A DNA stretch of 64,000 nt from Helicoverpa zea (taxonomy: Eukaryota; Arthropoda; Insecta; Lepidoptera; Noctuidae), in contig NC_061482.1 in the NCBI RefSeq assembly GCF_022581195.2, positions 4,464,001 through 4,528,000 of the forward strand, given 5' to 3'. Below are positions 1 to 10,346 of the stretch, in pieces. The notes under the pieces are model-generated. The model made no database searches. It had not been told where the DNA came from and saw nothing but the letters and a program-made list of their open reading frames with translations. Position 1 is the first letter of the stretch. Each line of letters starts with the position of its first letter. The position numbers and the translations under genes were made by a program.

Positions 1-448
1 AAGATATCGTACGCTTCACTTTTTGCTGTGTTTCGGATGGCACGTTAAACTGTAGGTCCCGCCTGTCATTGAACATCCTTGGCAGTCGTTACGGGTAGTC
101 AGAAGTCAGTAAGTCTGACACCAGTCTAACCAAGGGGTATCCGGTTGCCCAGGTAACTGGGTTGAGTAGGTCAGATAGGCAGACGCTTCTTGTAAAGCAC
201 TGGTACTCAGCTGAATCCAGTTAGACTGGAAGCCGACCCCAACATAGTTGGGAAAAGGCTCGGAGGATGATGACGCTTCACTTTTTGCATGCCATTAAAG
301 GTAGCTCTGGTTCTAATAAACATGAGCTGATGATGACGATGTCTGTTGAGCAAGAACATGCTAATTTCCATTTGATAACTACCTATTACAATCTTCTTAT
401 TCTTGTGAGAATCCTCAGGTATCTATTATTTTAGGTTGGTTGTTTCAG
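1..448. other. Intronic sequence with a SINE-like insertion
   Basis: This stretch is the end of the intron before the first visible exon of the left-hand gene. Positions 27-272 are a retroposed repeat (separate entry). From 289 to 434 it is AT-rich with no coding signal, ending in a pyrimidine-rich acceptor tract (TTTCAG at 443-448; an alternative AG is at 433-434). Confidence 0.6.
27..272 (+). mobile_element. SINE-type retroposon body with 16-bp target-site duplication
   Basis: The copy begins TGTGTTTCGGATGGCACG and ends in GGAAGCCGACCCCAACATAG..GGCTCGGAGGATGATG, a family seen several times here. It is flanked by a perfect 16-bp direct repeat, ACGCTTCACTTTTTGC, at 11-26 and 273-288, the target-site duplication expected of LINE-driven retroposition. 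The tRNA-like head carried by the copy at 48419-48722 is absent. The copy near 23955 starts at the same base, so this may be the true 5' end of a headless subfamily. Confidence 0.85.
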
Positions 449-3400
449 ACCCCAACAGTTGCGGCGAGAGAGTGAACATCGGAGAAGTTATCGACGGTAT
501 CGTAGACCAAGCCTTCGTTTTGATAAGAAATGAACCGACCCCTGTGTTCCGAACTTTCATCGTCAACTGCGTCAGTCTCGGCCTCAGCGTCTTTTGGATA
601 ATGAGCAGTGTTTTTATGTTAAGTAAGTGAATCTGATTTCTAATCTATCTTCAGGATAGCTAGTAAACAGAAGGTCTTTAGGATGTTTGCCGGTCCGAGA
701 CCCTTTAATATGGGAAATCATCAAATGATCCGCCCGCTGTGGGTGCAGTGTCAGACTTTTACTGACTGTCACCCACCTTGACAATCAAATGAAATAGGGT
801 AAAACCGGGGTAGATGCCGCAGCAGGATAGATGCCCTATTTTCTAAAAACCTAACTTCGCAAAATCGCAACACAGTGATAATAGTCTAAAAATAGAACGC
901 GTTGCCTCCCGCTCTAAGTACCCCACAGACCATCCCGCGGGATTGACGTGTTTAGCTCGTGCGTGCGATTATCTCCGCGACGAGCACGACGAATGCTTCA
1001 AAGTTTCAAACGTAAGTATTTACTGATACGTAATTACGTATCTTTTTTATATACTAATTAATTATTTTCTATTCTTTTATATGTATATATTGGTTGATTA
1101 ACTTTATACCTACTCATCAATAATGGGCCTTTTGTATTTAGTGAAGTCAAAAAATAAAAGGGCATCTATCCATAGCAAAAAGGATAGTCGCCCCAATTTT
1201 TCGCGGTATAGGTGCCCTTAGGGGCATCTATCCCCATAACCTATCCTTATTATGATGGCATATGTTTAAAATTATTATTTTTATTTATTTTGTATTGCGT
1301 TTTCATATAGATATGTATCAACTGATGGTTTGTAATGTTCTTTGGGGCTGTAAACCACCATTGAGTTGAAAATATAATTATTTCAAGTATTGTTGTATTT
1401 TGAATATGTATTTTTATTTGTTTCTACTAATCACAGGTGAACCATGCCACGAATATATAAAAGAAAAGAAGGAGTACGACCCCGAATAGTTTCTTGGACT
1501 ACAGAGGCATTGCAAAATGCTTTTGATGAAATGGACAAGAATGTCATGGAGATACCTAAACGAAATATCCCGCAATTTGGAATTCCGTACAGAACATTAC
1601 GAAGACGTTATGCTGCTAAAAATGAATTAAGGACAAAATTTAATTATCTATGTTGATTTTTTTAATTTAATTATGTTGATAATTGAAAATTATATATATC
1701 AGCCTTTTATAAAGTATTTTAAATTTTATTTTAATGTAACCTTGCTTATCTGCTTGTGCACATTGAAATTTTGTTTTTTTTTATTTCTTAAACAAATGAT
1801 TAAGGATGCCATTATAACAATTACCTAAATAGTACAAATAAACAACATAACAAAACTTATGTAAGTACTTTACTTATTTCAATCTACAGGGCGTCTATCC
1901 TACATCACAGGCATCTATCCTCCCCAGCATTTTCATAGTGAGGCATCTATCCTCAAAAAAATAGGTTTGCAAAAACTCAATTTATGCAGAATCTGTTATT
2001 GTTAAATCAACAAAAACGAAGTCGTAATGCTAGTAAAAAGATCAAACTTAACATTTATGGAAATTTTTCATGGATCACGTACTAGTCCCCAGGCCGGCGA
2101 ACAAATTTTTTTTTGATACATATACATTTAAGACTTTGTGAGTGCCTTCCTTACGATGAGTCCGACAAACTTTTCGAATGCGCAAATTTTAGTGCCGCTG
2201 CGTTTTTTAATGCTTGACTCCTGAAATTGTCGAGATGACGTCACTATGGCTCTTCGTACATACACGTTTTATTTTTTGAGATTCGTTTAATAAAGTTAAT
2301 TAGAGAATGGTGGTCAACTTGTCCGATAAAGATCGTGCTGCGTTTGGAGTGTCCACCATCCTGAAAATGTCGGTATGACGTCACTACGACTCTTCGTACA
2401 TACACGTTTCATTTTTTGAGGTTTGTTTAATAAAGTTAACTAGAAAATTGTGGTCAACTTGTCCGATAAAGATCATGCTGCGTTTGGAGTGTCCACCATC
2501 CGAAACATGTCGATATGACGTCACTGTGTCTCCCCATACATACATGTCGGTCAAATACAACAATGATAGATAATACTATTGTTATTGCAAATATCGACTG
2601 GTCCGACAAATGTAGTGAGGCAAATAGTCAGTTCGACAAGAAAATGAGAAAAAAATATTACAATTGGAAGAAGTTTATTCTTTTTGTCAATTTCTGACTT
2701 AAATATTCACGTGCATTATTTAAGTATATTAAATTGGCATACTACTTACCAATTTTAATTACTATTTTAGAAAAAGTAGCCTGACTAAGACGTATTGTTG
2801 ATAGTTTATATTAAGTTAAGGAATAATATCCCACATCTATTAATGGACTATATATCAATCAAAAGGTCTTTTTAAGTGCAACATTTTGTCTCAACATACC
2901 ACTTATCAATTCTTAGTATTATAGAAGATATAACCCAAATAAGGCGTATTATCGATAGGTTTTACTATGCTAGGGAATAATGTCCCACCTCTAGGTATGA
3001 ACCATATGTCAATCGAAAGATCTTTTTAAGCGCTATATTCCGTCTTAACATACCACTTACCGATTCTTAGTATTTTGGAAGACATAACTGATCTAAGGCA
3101 TATTATTGATACTTTACATTGTGTTAAGGAATAACATCTCACTTGAAGTTTTGAGCCATATTTCAATCAAAAGATCTTTTTAAGCGCAAGGTTGTATTAG
3201 CATAACTCCGACAAATTGTTAGTACTTTAAAAGCTAGAGCTTTTCTAAGAATATATTATCGGTAGGTTCTGTCAAGCTAATCCATCACTTCTTTAGTAAC
3301 AAATTATATATTATTTGAAAAACCTTTCCAAATGAAACATTTCGTGTTAACATACTTCCGACAAATTGTTAGTAGTTTAGAAGCTAGAGCTTATTTAAAA

Positions 3401-6400
3401 TTATAATTATTGATAGATGTTTTCAATTAAATAAATCCCATCTCTAGTAATGAGTTATACATCATTCAAAAGACGTTTTTAAATGCAACATTTCATATTA
3501 AAAAAACTTCGGCGAATTGTTAGTGTTTCAGAAGCTAGAGCTTATATAAGATTATTTTATCGATAGGTGTTTTCAAGTTAATAAATCCCTCCTGTAGTAA
3601 TGATACATATATCATTCGAAACGACTTTCTAAATGCAACATTTACTATTAACATACTTCACACCAATTGTCAGTACTTTATACCAAATCTTAAAATATAT
3701 CTATATTTTCCGGACGGTGGACACTCCATATGCAGCATGATCTTTGTCGGACAAGCTTACCACAATTTTCTAGTTAACTTTATTAAATAAATCTCAAAAA
3801 ATGAAACAGGTATGTACGAAGAGTCGTAGTGACGTCATACCGACATTTTCAGGATGGTGGACACTCCAAACGCAGCACGATCTTTATCGGACAAGTTGAC
3901 CACCATTTTCTAGTTAACTTTGTTAAACGAATCTCAAAAAATGAAACAGGTATGTACGAAGAGTCATAGTGACGTCATATCAACATTTTCAGGATGGTGG
4001 ACACTCCAAACGCAGCACGATCTTTATCGGACAAGTTGACCACCATTCTCTAGTTAACTTTATTAAACGAATCTCAAAAGATGAAACGTGTATGTACGAA
4101 GAGCCATAGTGACGTCATATCGACAATTTCAGGAGTCAAGCATTAAAAAACGCAGCGGCACTAAAATTTGCGCATTCGAAAAGTTTGTCGGACTCATCGT
4201 AAGGAAGGCACTCACAAAGTCTTAAATGTATATGTATCAAAAAAAAAATTGTTCGCCGGCCTGGGGACTATTACAAACCCAAACAACAGACATGATTTCT
4301 ATCTGTGTGACGATAGTGATTTTAACAGTCAAATGTAAATAAAAGTCACTTAGAACTTTCTTATCTTTAGATATTTTTATCGTCTCTGACGTTTGCTAAG
4401 ATATTATTTTATTACACACTTGTTTAAATAGATATCAATGTATAGCATACAGAATGACAGTTAAAGTAATGCAATACTCAATCCAAGAAGGGATTCATGG
4501 ACATCCTCTATTAACTACGTAAACCTGCTATATACTTACTTGCGTATTTTTCTACATTATAGCTGCCGAGCTCATATGCTTGCCTTACCTATGTACTTGC
4601 AATCCATATTGCTTGTTCCAAATTGTTTAGGACTTGAACAAAAATCGTCTAGTTGACTACATTTAAAAATGATTCGGGTTGGACTCATAATGGACGCTGA
4701 AGTATCAATTCTGAGTTTCAATTGTGTAGAAAATTAATTTAGTGTGACCATCCTGACTTTAACATGAGAAAAGAAGCACAGTTCCTAAGTTCCTATTAAT
4801 TACATAGGTTCCTAGCCTAACACTTAGGTTTGGTTTTTGCATTATAGTGGGTGGAGCAAGAGATGAGCAGACGAAATGCAGGAGATGGCCTTGGATAATA
4901 ACGACGGTAGCAGTGTGCGGACTGGACCTGGTGGCGGCTGTGACATATGCCAACGACTCCTTCCATACCAGGGTGAGAAATTTGACATCTCTACGTACTT
5001 TTGTAGCTCCTTCTTTGTGTGAGAGGAGACCTGTGCCCAGAAGTGTGACCATAAAAAAGCTGATGATAATGGTGATAATATTTTTTAAGTGTGGTCTTGT
5101 GTTCAAGATCCTATTTAGTGCTAATTTATTGTAAGACAGTACCTACATAACTTTAATTTTTATAAATTCGACAAACCACACATTTTTTAAAGAGAACACT
5201 CTGTTTATCAATAAGAAAAGCCACATCGACATCATAATTTTTAAACGCTCGATCTTTTTGGTTTCATTCTTCCAGACCATGAAAGATATGATGGATTTCA
5301 TCGACGGGACCGCCAGTGGTCTCGGTGACACACAGCTGAACACCGCCTGGGCATCTTGGATCATGGTCATATTATACTCCCGCTTTGTCATCCTTTTCAT
5401 TCTAAACGTCATCCTTCTAATCATTGTCATCGTGGACTGCAATGTTAAGAAGGAACCTGTCAAAGATGAGGTAAGCATTTCTCGTTTTTGAAGCAAGTTC
5501 AAAGTTGTAACGGTCCCATCAGCACTCTTTTAATAAAAACAGTTGATGAACGCAGCGTACACTGAAAAATTCATGACATTATTTTTAATTAATTCAAGAA
5601 GTCGAAACAACTATCGATCTCGAAGACAGGTTACGTCATAAGAAAGTTCATTGTATAATTTTATTTTCAGAATGTAGAAGCCCCGGCTCCCCCAGTTCCG
5701 GCCGTACCTGCTCCTCAAGTTGTAGTTCCAGTGCAAGTTTCCACTGCAGTCCAAGCGAGCCCCCCTCAAGACCCCACTCCACCACTAACTACCGACGGAA
5801 TCAGTGACAGAGATGATGAATTAGGCAGCTTGCCCAGTGAAAGGGTCACGACGCACATACCCCGAGCAGGGTTGAGCAGATCCTTCCGAAGAATGAAAGC
5901 TTTTCTGTTTAGGAAGACTCCTTCGCCGGTGCAAACGAGATCTAGTCCTGATTCGTTGCAACCTTCTCCTGAGAGGTAGGTTTTGCTTCTTTCACCATAG
6001 TTCAGAATCAGATAAAATTGATGATACTCATAAGAAAATAAAACATCCAGCTATTTGGGTAACATCGAGTTTTTGTTGTCTTTATCCAGATCTCCGCGCG
6101 CCCAGCATTTCGAAGGGGACATGGACAAGAAACGCACGGTGAACTTCCCCACCAGCCTGATGTCGTTACCACAGAGGTTGGAGAACATTATGGCTGAACA
6201 GCAGAGACGCCTAGACCAGTCGGTCATAGACACGTCGGGGCGCGCCAGTCCGCCGCGCGCTTCGCAGTCTATGCCTCACCTAGCTTCGACCTCCAACCAA
6301 ACTGATGGACGAGGGTAAGCAACTGTTACATTTAACACTCAAACTTATAGAAGACACTTGATTATTGTTTATTTGATTATGTTTAAGCCCTAATTCATAA

Positions 6401-8707
6401 TTTCGTAATAGTTATTATCATTAACTAACAATAAAATAACATGATTCTAGATGTCAATGTTTACTGACCCATATTTCCACTTTGAGTAAATCCTTGAATA
6501 TAAAGCTGATTTAGAATTTGACTTTCCTTTAAATTGCCTTCCAGTGTTGGAAATCTTATTACAATTATGTCAATGGATCCTCTAAACAAGTCGTTATCGT
6601 TTCAGTCTGACTGAGTCTTCTGTCTCGCTTCGAGACTTCTTTGGTAAGAACCTTTTCTTGTAATAAAGGGTCGCACACATCTTCTTCATCATCTTTCTCA
6701 ATATTTGTTGACTTGTTATCGCGCAGTCCAGTCTTTCTTCGCAAACTTTCAAAATCGTACCGCATTTCAATGCTCGTTCCTAATCTGACTCTGCGCCACC
6801 GTGAAGTGTGTCTGGTAATTTTCCAAAAGTCCATCATTTGGTGTGGGTCTCATTGGGTACTATTTATAAGGATAACTGTTAGAGATGGTTAAGGTACATT
6901 TCCGATTATATATACTTTTGTCGATGGACCCCATGAGGCTTACACGCGCGGCCAAAGCATGACTAGTATGGGAAAGATTCTCGTGGTATCGAGTGCATCT
7001 ATCGTCTCTCTCGCGCCGTACATTCCCAAGCTCTTTATCAACATGCTGATAGTTGCTGCGAACGCGATATTCGTGTCTGGGAAATGGACAGACGCCAGCA
7101 CATCAAGCTTCTACAACCTGTTAAATTTTAAATAGATTTCAATTTTACCTCTAAAGTATGACGTATGTTTAATTTTGGTTGAGAAAAATGCCTTATGTGC
7201 TAGCGTTTGTCCCATTACAACAGAATACATTACTTAAAATGTTTGTCCGATTGTTCAGAAGGCGCGGAACTACGGCCGAACTACAGGGGCAGCTTCCCTG
7301 GTCGTATATACCGGCGTCCGCGCACCGCATGCGGGACCAACTCCCTCCGGACGAGGACTTGCCGCCGGTACCTCTCCCGGACTACACCGCCCTCCAGCCC
7401 GTTAGAAAAGCATGTAAGTCACTTCAAAATACATAGGTACACTTTTATACTGAGGTAAATGCTTCAACTGGTAGCGGGAAAATTCATACATAGTTCATAT
7501 GAATTTCTTTAATTCTTCTTCTTCCTCCTGCCCTGTTCCCAATTTTATTTGAGGACGGCGCAATATGTCTTCCGCTTCCATTCTTCCCTGTCACTCGTCA
7601 TACTGTTTTACCTAAGTTACAGTAGGATATAAAGAAATGCCTTAAGGTATGTATTGTAATCACGGCGATCGATAAGATCATGCAGCATATCGAATGATTA
7701 CCTGGGTAAAACATTAAAAAAATACATCGTTTTGAATACCGATACCCACCGATACCAGTGAGAGCATTCACCTTAAAAGACATTTGATGGTAAGCGATAA
7801 TACGATGGTTCATGATAGGTGCGACGCAGACTGCGTAAGGTTCGGCTTCCAACCAATTTTCGGCGATATCGATTCAACCATTCTACAGTTATCCTACTTA
7901 TCCTACTAATATTATAACTGCAAAAGTCCGTTTGTTGTTTGTTACGCTTTCACGCAAAAACTACTTTACCGATCATCATGAAACTTTGTACACATATTCT
8001 TGGTGGAACTAGAATGAAGATAGGATACTTTTTATCAACACACCACGCGTGAGAAGCCGCGGACGGAAGCTAGTATTTACTAGTTTAACTAAACGAGACT
8101 TTCTCTTACACAGAACACAGATACTTATTCCTTATGTTGACTTTCAGCCGTCCATCGAGGCGCTTCCAGCTTAAGCTCACTCACACAGAAGAAAGATTAC
8201 GCGACATCCCGGTCTGTGCGTTGTGAGTATTACACATACAAGAAGACTTAACACCAGTCATACATGCTTCCCAAAGTAAGACCCATTCATCGTTATACAT
8301 AAATCATTAAGTATTGTAAAGTCTGTCTGTCAATCTTTCACGTTAAAACTGCTGAACCGCTCTCGGTGAGGCTTCACTTGCACAATTGCATGAAGTAGAG
8401 AGATAAGTTCTTCGGGTGAAATCGCAGGACACAGCTGGCTAGATTTCAAATATTTCTATGATATACTAAAACTATTCTGTCGTTTTATTGAATCTGTGCT
8501 TGAACGTAATTTTCAGATAAAACATATTTTCATAATTTCCCAATATTATTTTGAAAATGGTCTTGAAAGTCTTTTTGTGTTCATTCATGAGCTCATATCA
8601 TTTCTATTAATTGCCATAGATACTATTATCGCGTAAAACTGTGTACATATAATATTTTCGTTTTTTTCTTTTCAGCAGCGTTAAATGAATCCGACGTTCT
8701 TTACTAA
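449..8707 (+). CDS. Multi-pass membrane protein with long Pro/Ser-rich tail (5' partial), unknown family
   Basis: Eight exons join in one frame: 449-622, 4848-4972, 5276-5470, 5671-5975, 6090-6314, 7259-7413, 8148-8222 and 8676-8707 (stop TAA 8705-8707). They give 427 visible codons; the first exon is preceded by an acceptor, so the start is off the left edge. All junctions are AG/GT and the phases agree (1,0,0,2,2,1,1 after the first exon). The first three exons each carry one strongly hydrophobic stretch (around 550-620, 4893-4950 and 5350-5435). The rest is a hydrophilic tail of about 260 residues, rich in Pro, Ser and Arg, with the motif PPVPLPDY (about 7364-7387) and many possible phosphorylation sites. 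A poly(A) signal AATAAA lies at 9150-9155. I do not recognise the family. It resembles the next plus-strand gene in topology, intron phases and tail motif, so I infer a tandem duplicate. Introns hold transposons, notably the 4.2-kb first visible intron. Confidence 0.8.
790..1990 (+). mobile_element. DNA-transposon remnant with repeated GGGCATCTATCC motifs
   Basis: This intronic block contains at least eight copies, in both orientations, of GGGCATCTATCC or its complement, some degenerate: 807-818, 825-836, 1160-1171, 1182-1194, 1205-1217, 1221-1233, 1889-1900, 1910-1920 and 1942-1952. They cluster at the two ends and in the middle, as transposase-binding subterminal repeats often do. Weak inverted similarity links the flanks: the segment around 840-875 with AAAAACCTAACTTCGCAAAA, and 1953-1980 read in reverse. 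Between them lies an ORF with a psq-like helix-turn-helix (next entry). Exact ends and target duplication could not be fixed. Confidence 0.5.
1444..1656 (+). pseudogene. psq/pogo-like transposase N-terminus, truncated
   Basis: ATG at 1444 opens a 70-codon ORF starting MPRIYKRKEG, followed by W-x5-L-x2-A-F and ending in FGIPYRTLRRRYAAKN. The pattern of a short basic start, a first helix around residues 18-35, and GIP-x-TL-x-RR in the recognition helix matches the psq-type helix-turn-helix that begins pogo/Tigger and jerky-like transposases and many domesticated genes. The catalytic DDE domain that should follow is not found downstream; the ORF stops at 1654-1656 in AT-rich sequence. Either it is a decayed fragment or an exon spliced to something not seen. 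It lies inside an intron of the host gene on the same strand. Confidence 0.5.
2085..4268. mobile_element. Foldback-like transposon, 2.2 kb, near-identical arms
   Basis: The element starts GTCCCCAGGCCGGCGAACAA and ends with its reverse complement, flanked by TA on both sides (2083-2084, 4269-4270). Its arms run about 460-560 bp: 2085-2545 and 3700-4268. The outer 280 bp are almost base-for-base inverted copies, so insertion was recent. Each arm carries three direct repeats of 140 bp marked by a TGACGTCA palindrome (2236, 2376, 2516 on the left; 3830, 3970, 4110 on the right). The centre is a separate tandem array. No transposase ORF is present, so it is non-autonomous. The long subrepeat-built arms recall Foldback elements; the TA target is also compatible with Tc1/mariner mobilisation. 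Confidence 0.85.
2720..3690 (+). repeat. Satellite-like core array, six units of about 152 bp
   Basis: Six diverged direct repeats fill the centre of the foldback element. The phrase TCAATC(A/G)AAAGATCTTTTTAA or its variants recurs at about 2865, 3019, 3173, 3322, 3472 and 3623, giving steps of 149-154 bp. Each unit also has a poly-purine stretch ending in TTAGTATT or TTAGTACTTT and a diverged GGAATAATATCCCACxTCT segment. The units differ more from one another than the arms do, so the array is older than the latest arm homogenisation. Confidence 0.8.
6565..7135. pseudogene. Coding-like block inside an intron, strand and family unresolved
   Basis: Both strands are unusually open. On plus, 6641-6892 and 6893-7135 share one frame, interrupted only by TAA at 6890-6892. 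The second part reads hydrophobically (SMTSMGKILVVSSASIVSL, then APYIPKLFINMLIVAANAIF) and ends in TAG at 7133. On minus, 6837-6565 encodes 90 charged residues resembling a cytoplasmic tail. The hydrophobic plus reading looks like transporter membrane segments, but I cannot name the family. It sits between two well-supported exons of the left-hand gene (6090-6314 and 7259-7413) and joins neither in phase. It may be a decayed gene copy or an alternative 3' exon. Confidence 0.3.
7902..8074 (+). repeat. Short interspersed repeat (Metulj-like SINE family), plus copy
   Basis: It runs from CCTACTAATATTATAA through TTACGCTTTCACGCAAAAAC and ACTTTTTATCAACACA to GAAGCCGCGGACGGAAGCTA. This is the common lepidopteran family with a CGGGCGAAGCCGC end, which I take from memory to be Metulj-like. 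It lies in an intron of the left-hand gene. A more degenerate relative occupies about 8320-8450. Confidence 0.65.
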
Positions 8708-9315
8708 TTGATTTAGTAAGGATTGCCTGCTGTAAAAACAATCTCAGATTAGTTCAATTGGCAATTTGTTTTACAGTAATAAAATCAATATTTGGGTTAT
8801 GTTTGACAAAGTATGCGAAAACTAGTTTGATCGGAAAACGCTTTTTTGTAAATAACACTTAGACATAAGAAAAATTATGTTAAAATGCTAGTGCTTATTT
8901 AAAAGTATTTATTATTCTGTTATTTTTATAAAAACAGTGTATTTGGTTTAGTTATATTTCATATATTATTTTATAAAAATAATAACTGATGTTGAACACA
9001 GTGCAATATCGGATTATTATTTATTGTATTATTAAATTATAGTAGAATTGTTCAACAGAGCTTTCTGATTTCAATTTACAATGAGATATTGTTAAGCTCG
9101 ACTCTTAGTATAAGGTATAATTTATAATTGTTAACATCACGCACTTTGTAATAAAGATATAGGAAACTAACGTTTTAGATTTTATACCCTATGGATATTC
9201 AATAAATTTCGTATAATAACATATTTCAAGTTTTTGTAAACGAACCCAAACAGTCCTAATTTCTCCCTGATCCATCTTTGTATATTCATATTTGTTCAGA
9301 GATATTGAATCAATA
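8708..9315. other. 3' UTR and spacer after the first gene
   Basis: AT-rich and non-coding. The AATAAA at 9150-9155 is the best poly(A) signal for the upstream gene, giving a 3' UTR of about 450 bp. I see nothing else here. Confidence 0.5.
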
Positions 9316-9702
9316 TTACTCCAATCTGGTAAAATCTGCGTGAATCAGGAATATGGTTTCTAGAACGGAGACCAGAGAGATGAGACGCAAGAGCACAACT
9401 ATCTTGAGGTCGTTGAAAACAGGTTCGACGTATCGATGCATAAATACGATCGTGTTCACTTGTGAAGGGATGCTGAGTATGGTGCTGGCGAGGCTGAGTC
9501 GGGGGTACTTCTCCAAGGGTATGGCGTGGACGCACGACGAGCTCACCATCAGGCACATCATCAGAACAGTCTTTACTTTCGCTCCCGCGTTCTCAGGCGA
9601 CAACGCTTGAGTCACTGTGTAACTGGAATACAGGAAAGTCCCGACGCGCCATGACCAGTAAAAATAAAATAAACCTGTTACAAAACTGTCAAAATTTTTC
9701 AT
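9316..9702 (-). CDS. Orphan multi-pass membrane ORF or terminal exon
   Basis: A 128-codon minus-strand ORF ends TAA at 9316-9318. It has four hydrophobic stretches: FYFYWSWRVGTFLYSSYTV, VKTVLMMCLMVSSS, the LSLASTIL region, and LKIVVLLRLISLVSVLETIF. Codon use is GC-rich at third positions over most of its length, unlike the flanking spacer, which favours real coding sequence. A good acceptor (TTTTGTAACAG, minus strand) lies 19-29 bases inside, so this may be the last exon of a gene whose earlier exons I could not find within the first exon and intron of the gene on the other strand. It shows no similarity I recognise, and not the C-terminal signature of insect gustatory receptors. It could be a decayed copy. 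Confidence 0.4.
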   Translation of the reverse strand: MKNFDSFVTGLFYFYWSWRVGTFLYSSYTVTQALSPENAGAKVKTVLMMCLMVSSSCVHAIPLEKYPRLSLASTILSIPSQVNTIVFMHRYVEPVFNDLKIVVLLRLISLVSVLETIFLIHADFTRLE

Positions 9703-10346
9703 AACATTTTGGGAGGCTTCTTGCGAATCAATAACTTTTACCAGTGTTAAGTACTATTCCATGTTTGATACTGTGGCACTATTTTTTGCAACAAAATGCA
9801 ACGCAAAATTGCGTGCAATTCTAAAATTGTATTGATGATTTGGATTTGTTCTAGCACTATTGTCAATCTGCCATAATAATTCGATTTTGAGGTGACAAGG
9901 TATTTGCTTTTCAATAGAATTTATTCAACCAGTTCAAACTACGAAGGTTATTACAAAATCAGTTTTATTGACACATTTAATAAATACGATCATGAATGTT
10001 TACAATGATGGTCACGTTGTTATTGTTTACGCATCATACTTACGTTTAATTTATTTATATTGTTATGCATACCTGAGAATCATCGTGTTACTTGAAACTT
10101 GGTGAGATCGGATCAGTTTGTGATGTCAACATGGCCAGTGGCAGTAGCTACTCGCTGGTGCCATCGGGGGAATATTAAAATGTGAAGGTAGAACGTAAAC
10201 GTCCCGATACAGATAGTAGGCATTATTATTACGAGCCGATAACAATTATCACGGCGCGATTAACGCTGATATGTTGGCGAGTTCCTTCACAAACGAACAC
10301 TAACGCGACATGACGCTTGTTTAATAAAGCTAATAAAGAAGAAAAA
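9703..10346 (+). promoter_or_regulatory. Upstream region and 5' leader of the second membrane-protein gene
   Basis: AT-rich up to about 10080, then more balanced. A short ORF (ATG 10131 to TAA 10176-10178, 15 codons starting MASGSSYSLV) precedes the main start at 10347 by about 200 bp and could be an upstream ORF if transcribed. I cannot place a TATA box or start site with confidence. Confidence 0.3.

Noticed and set aside
4759..5106. 115-codon minus-strand ORF
   Set aside because: Antisense shadow of the well-spliced plus-strand exon 4848-4972 and its intron.
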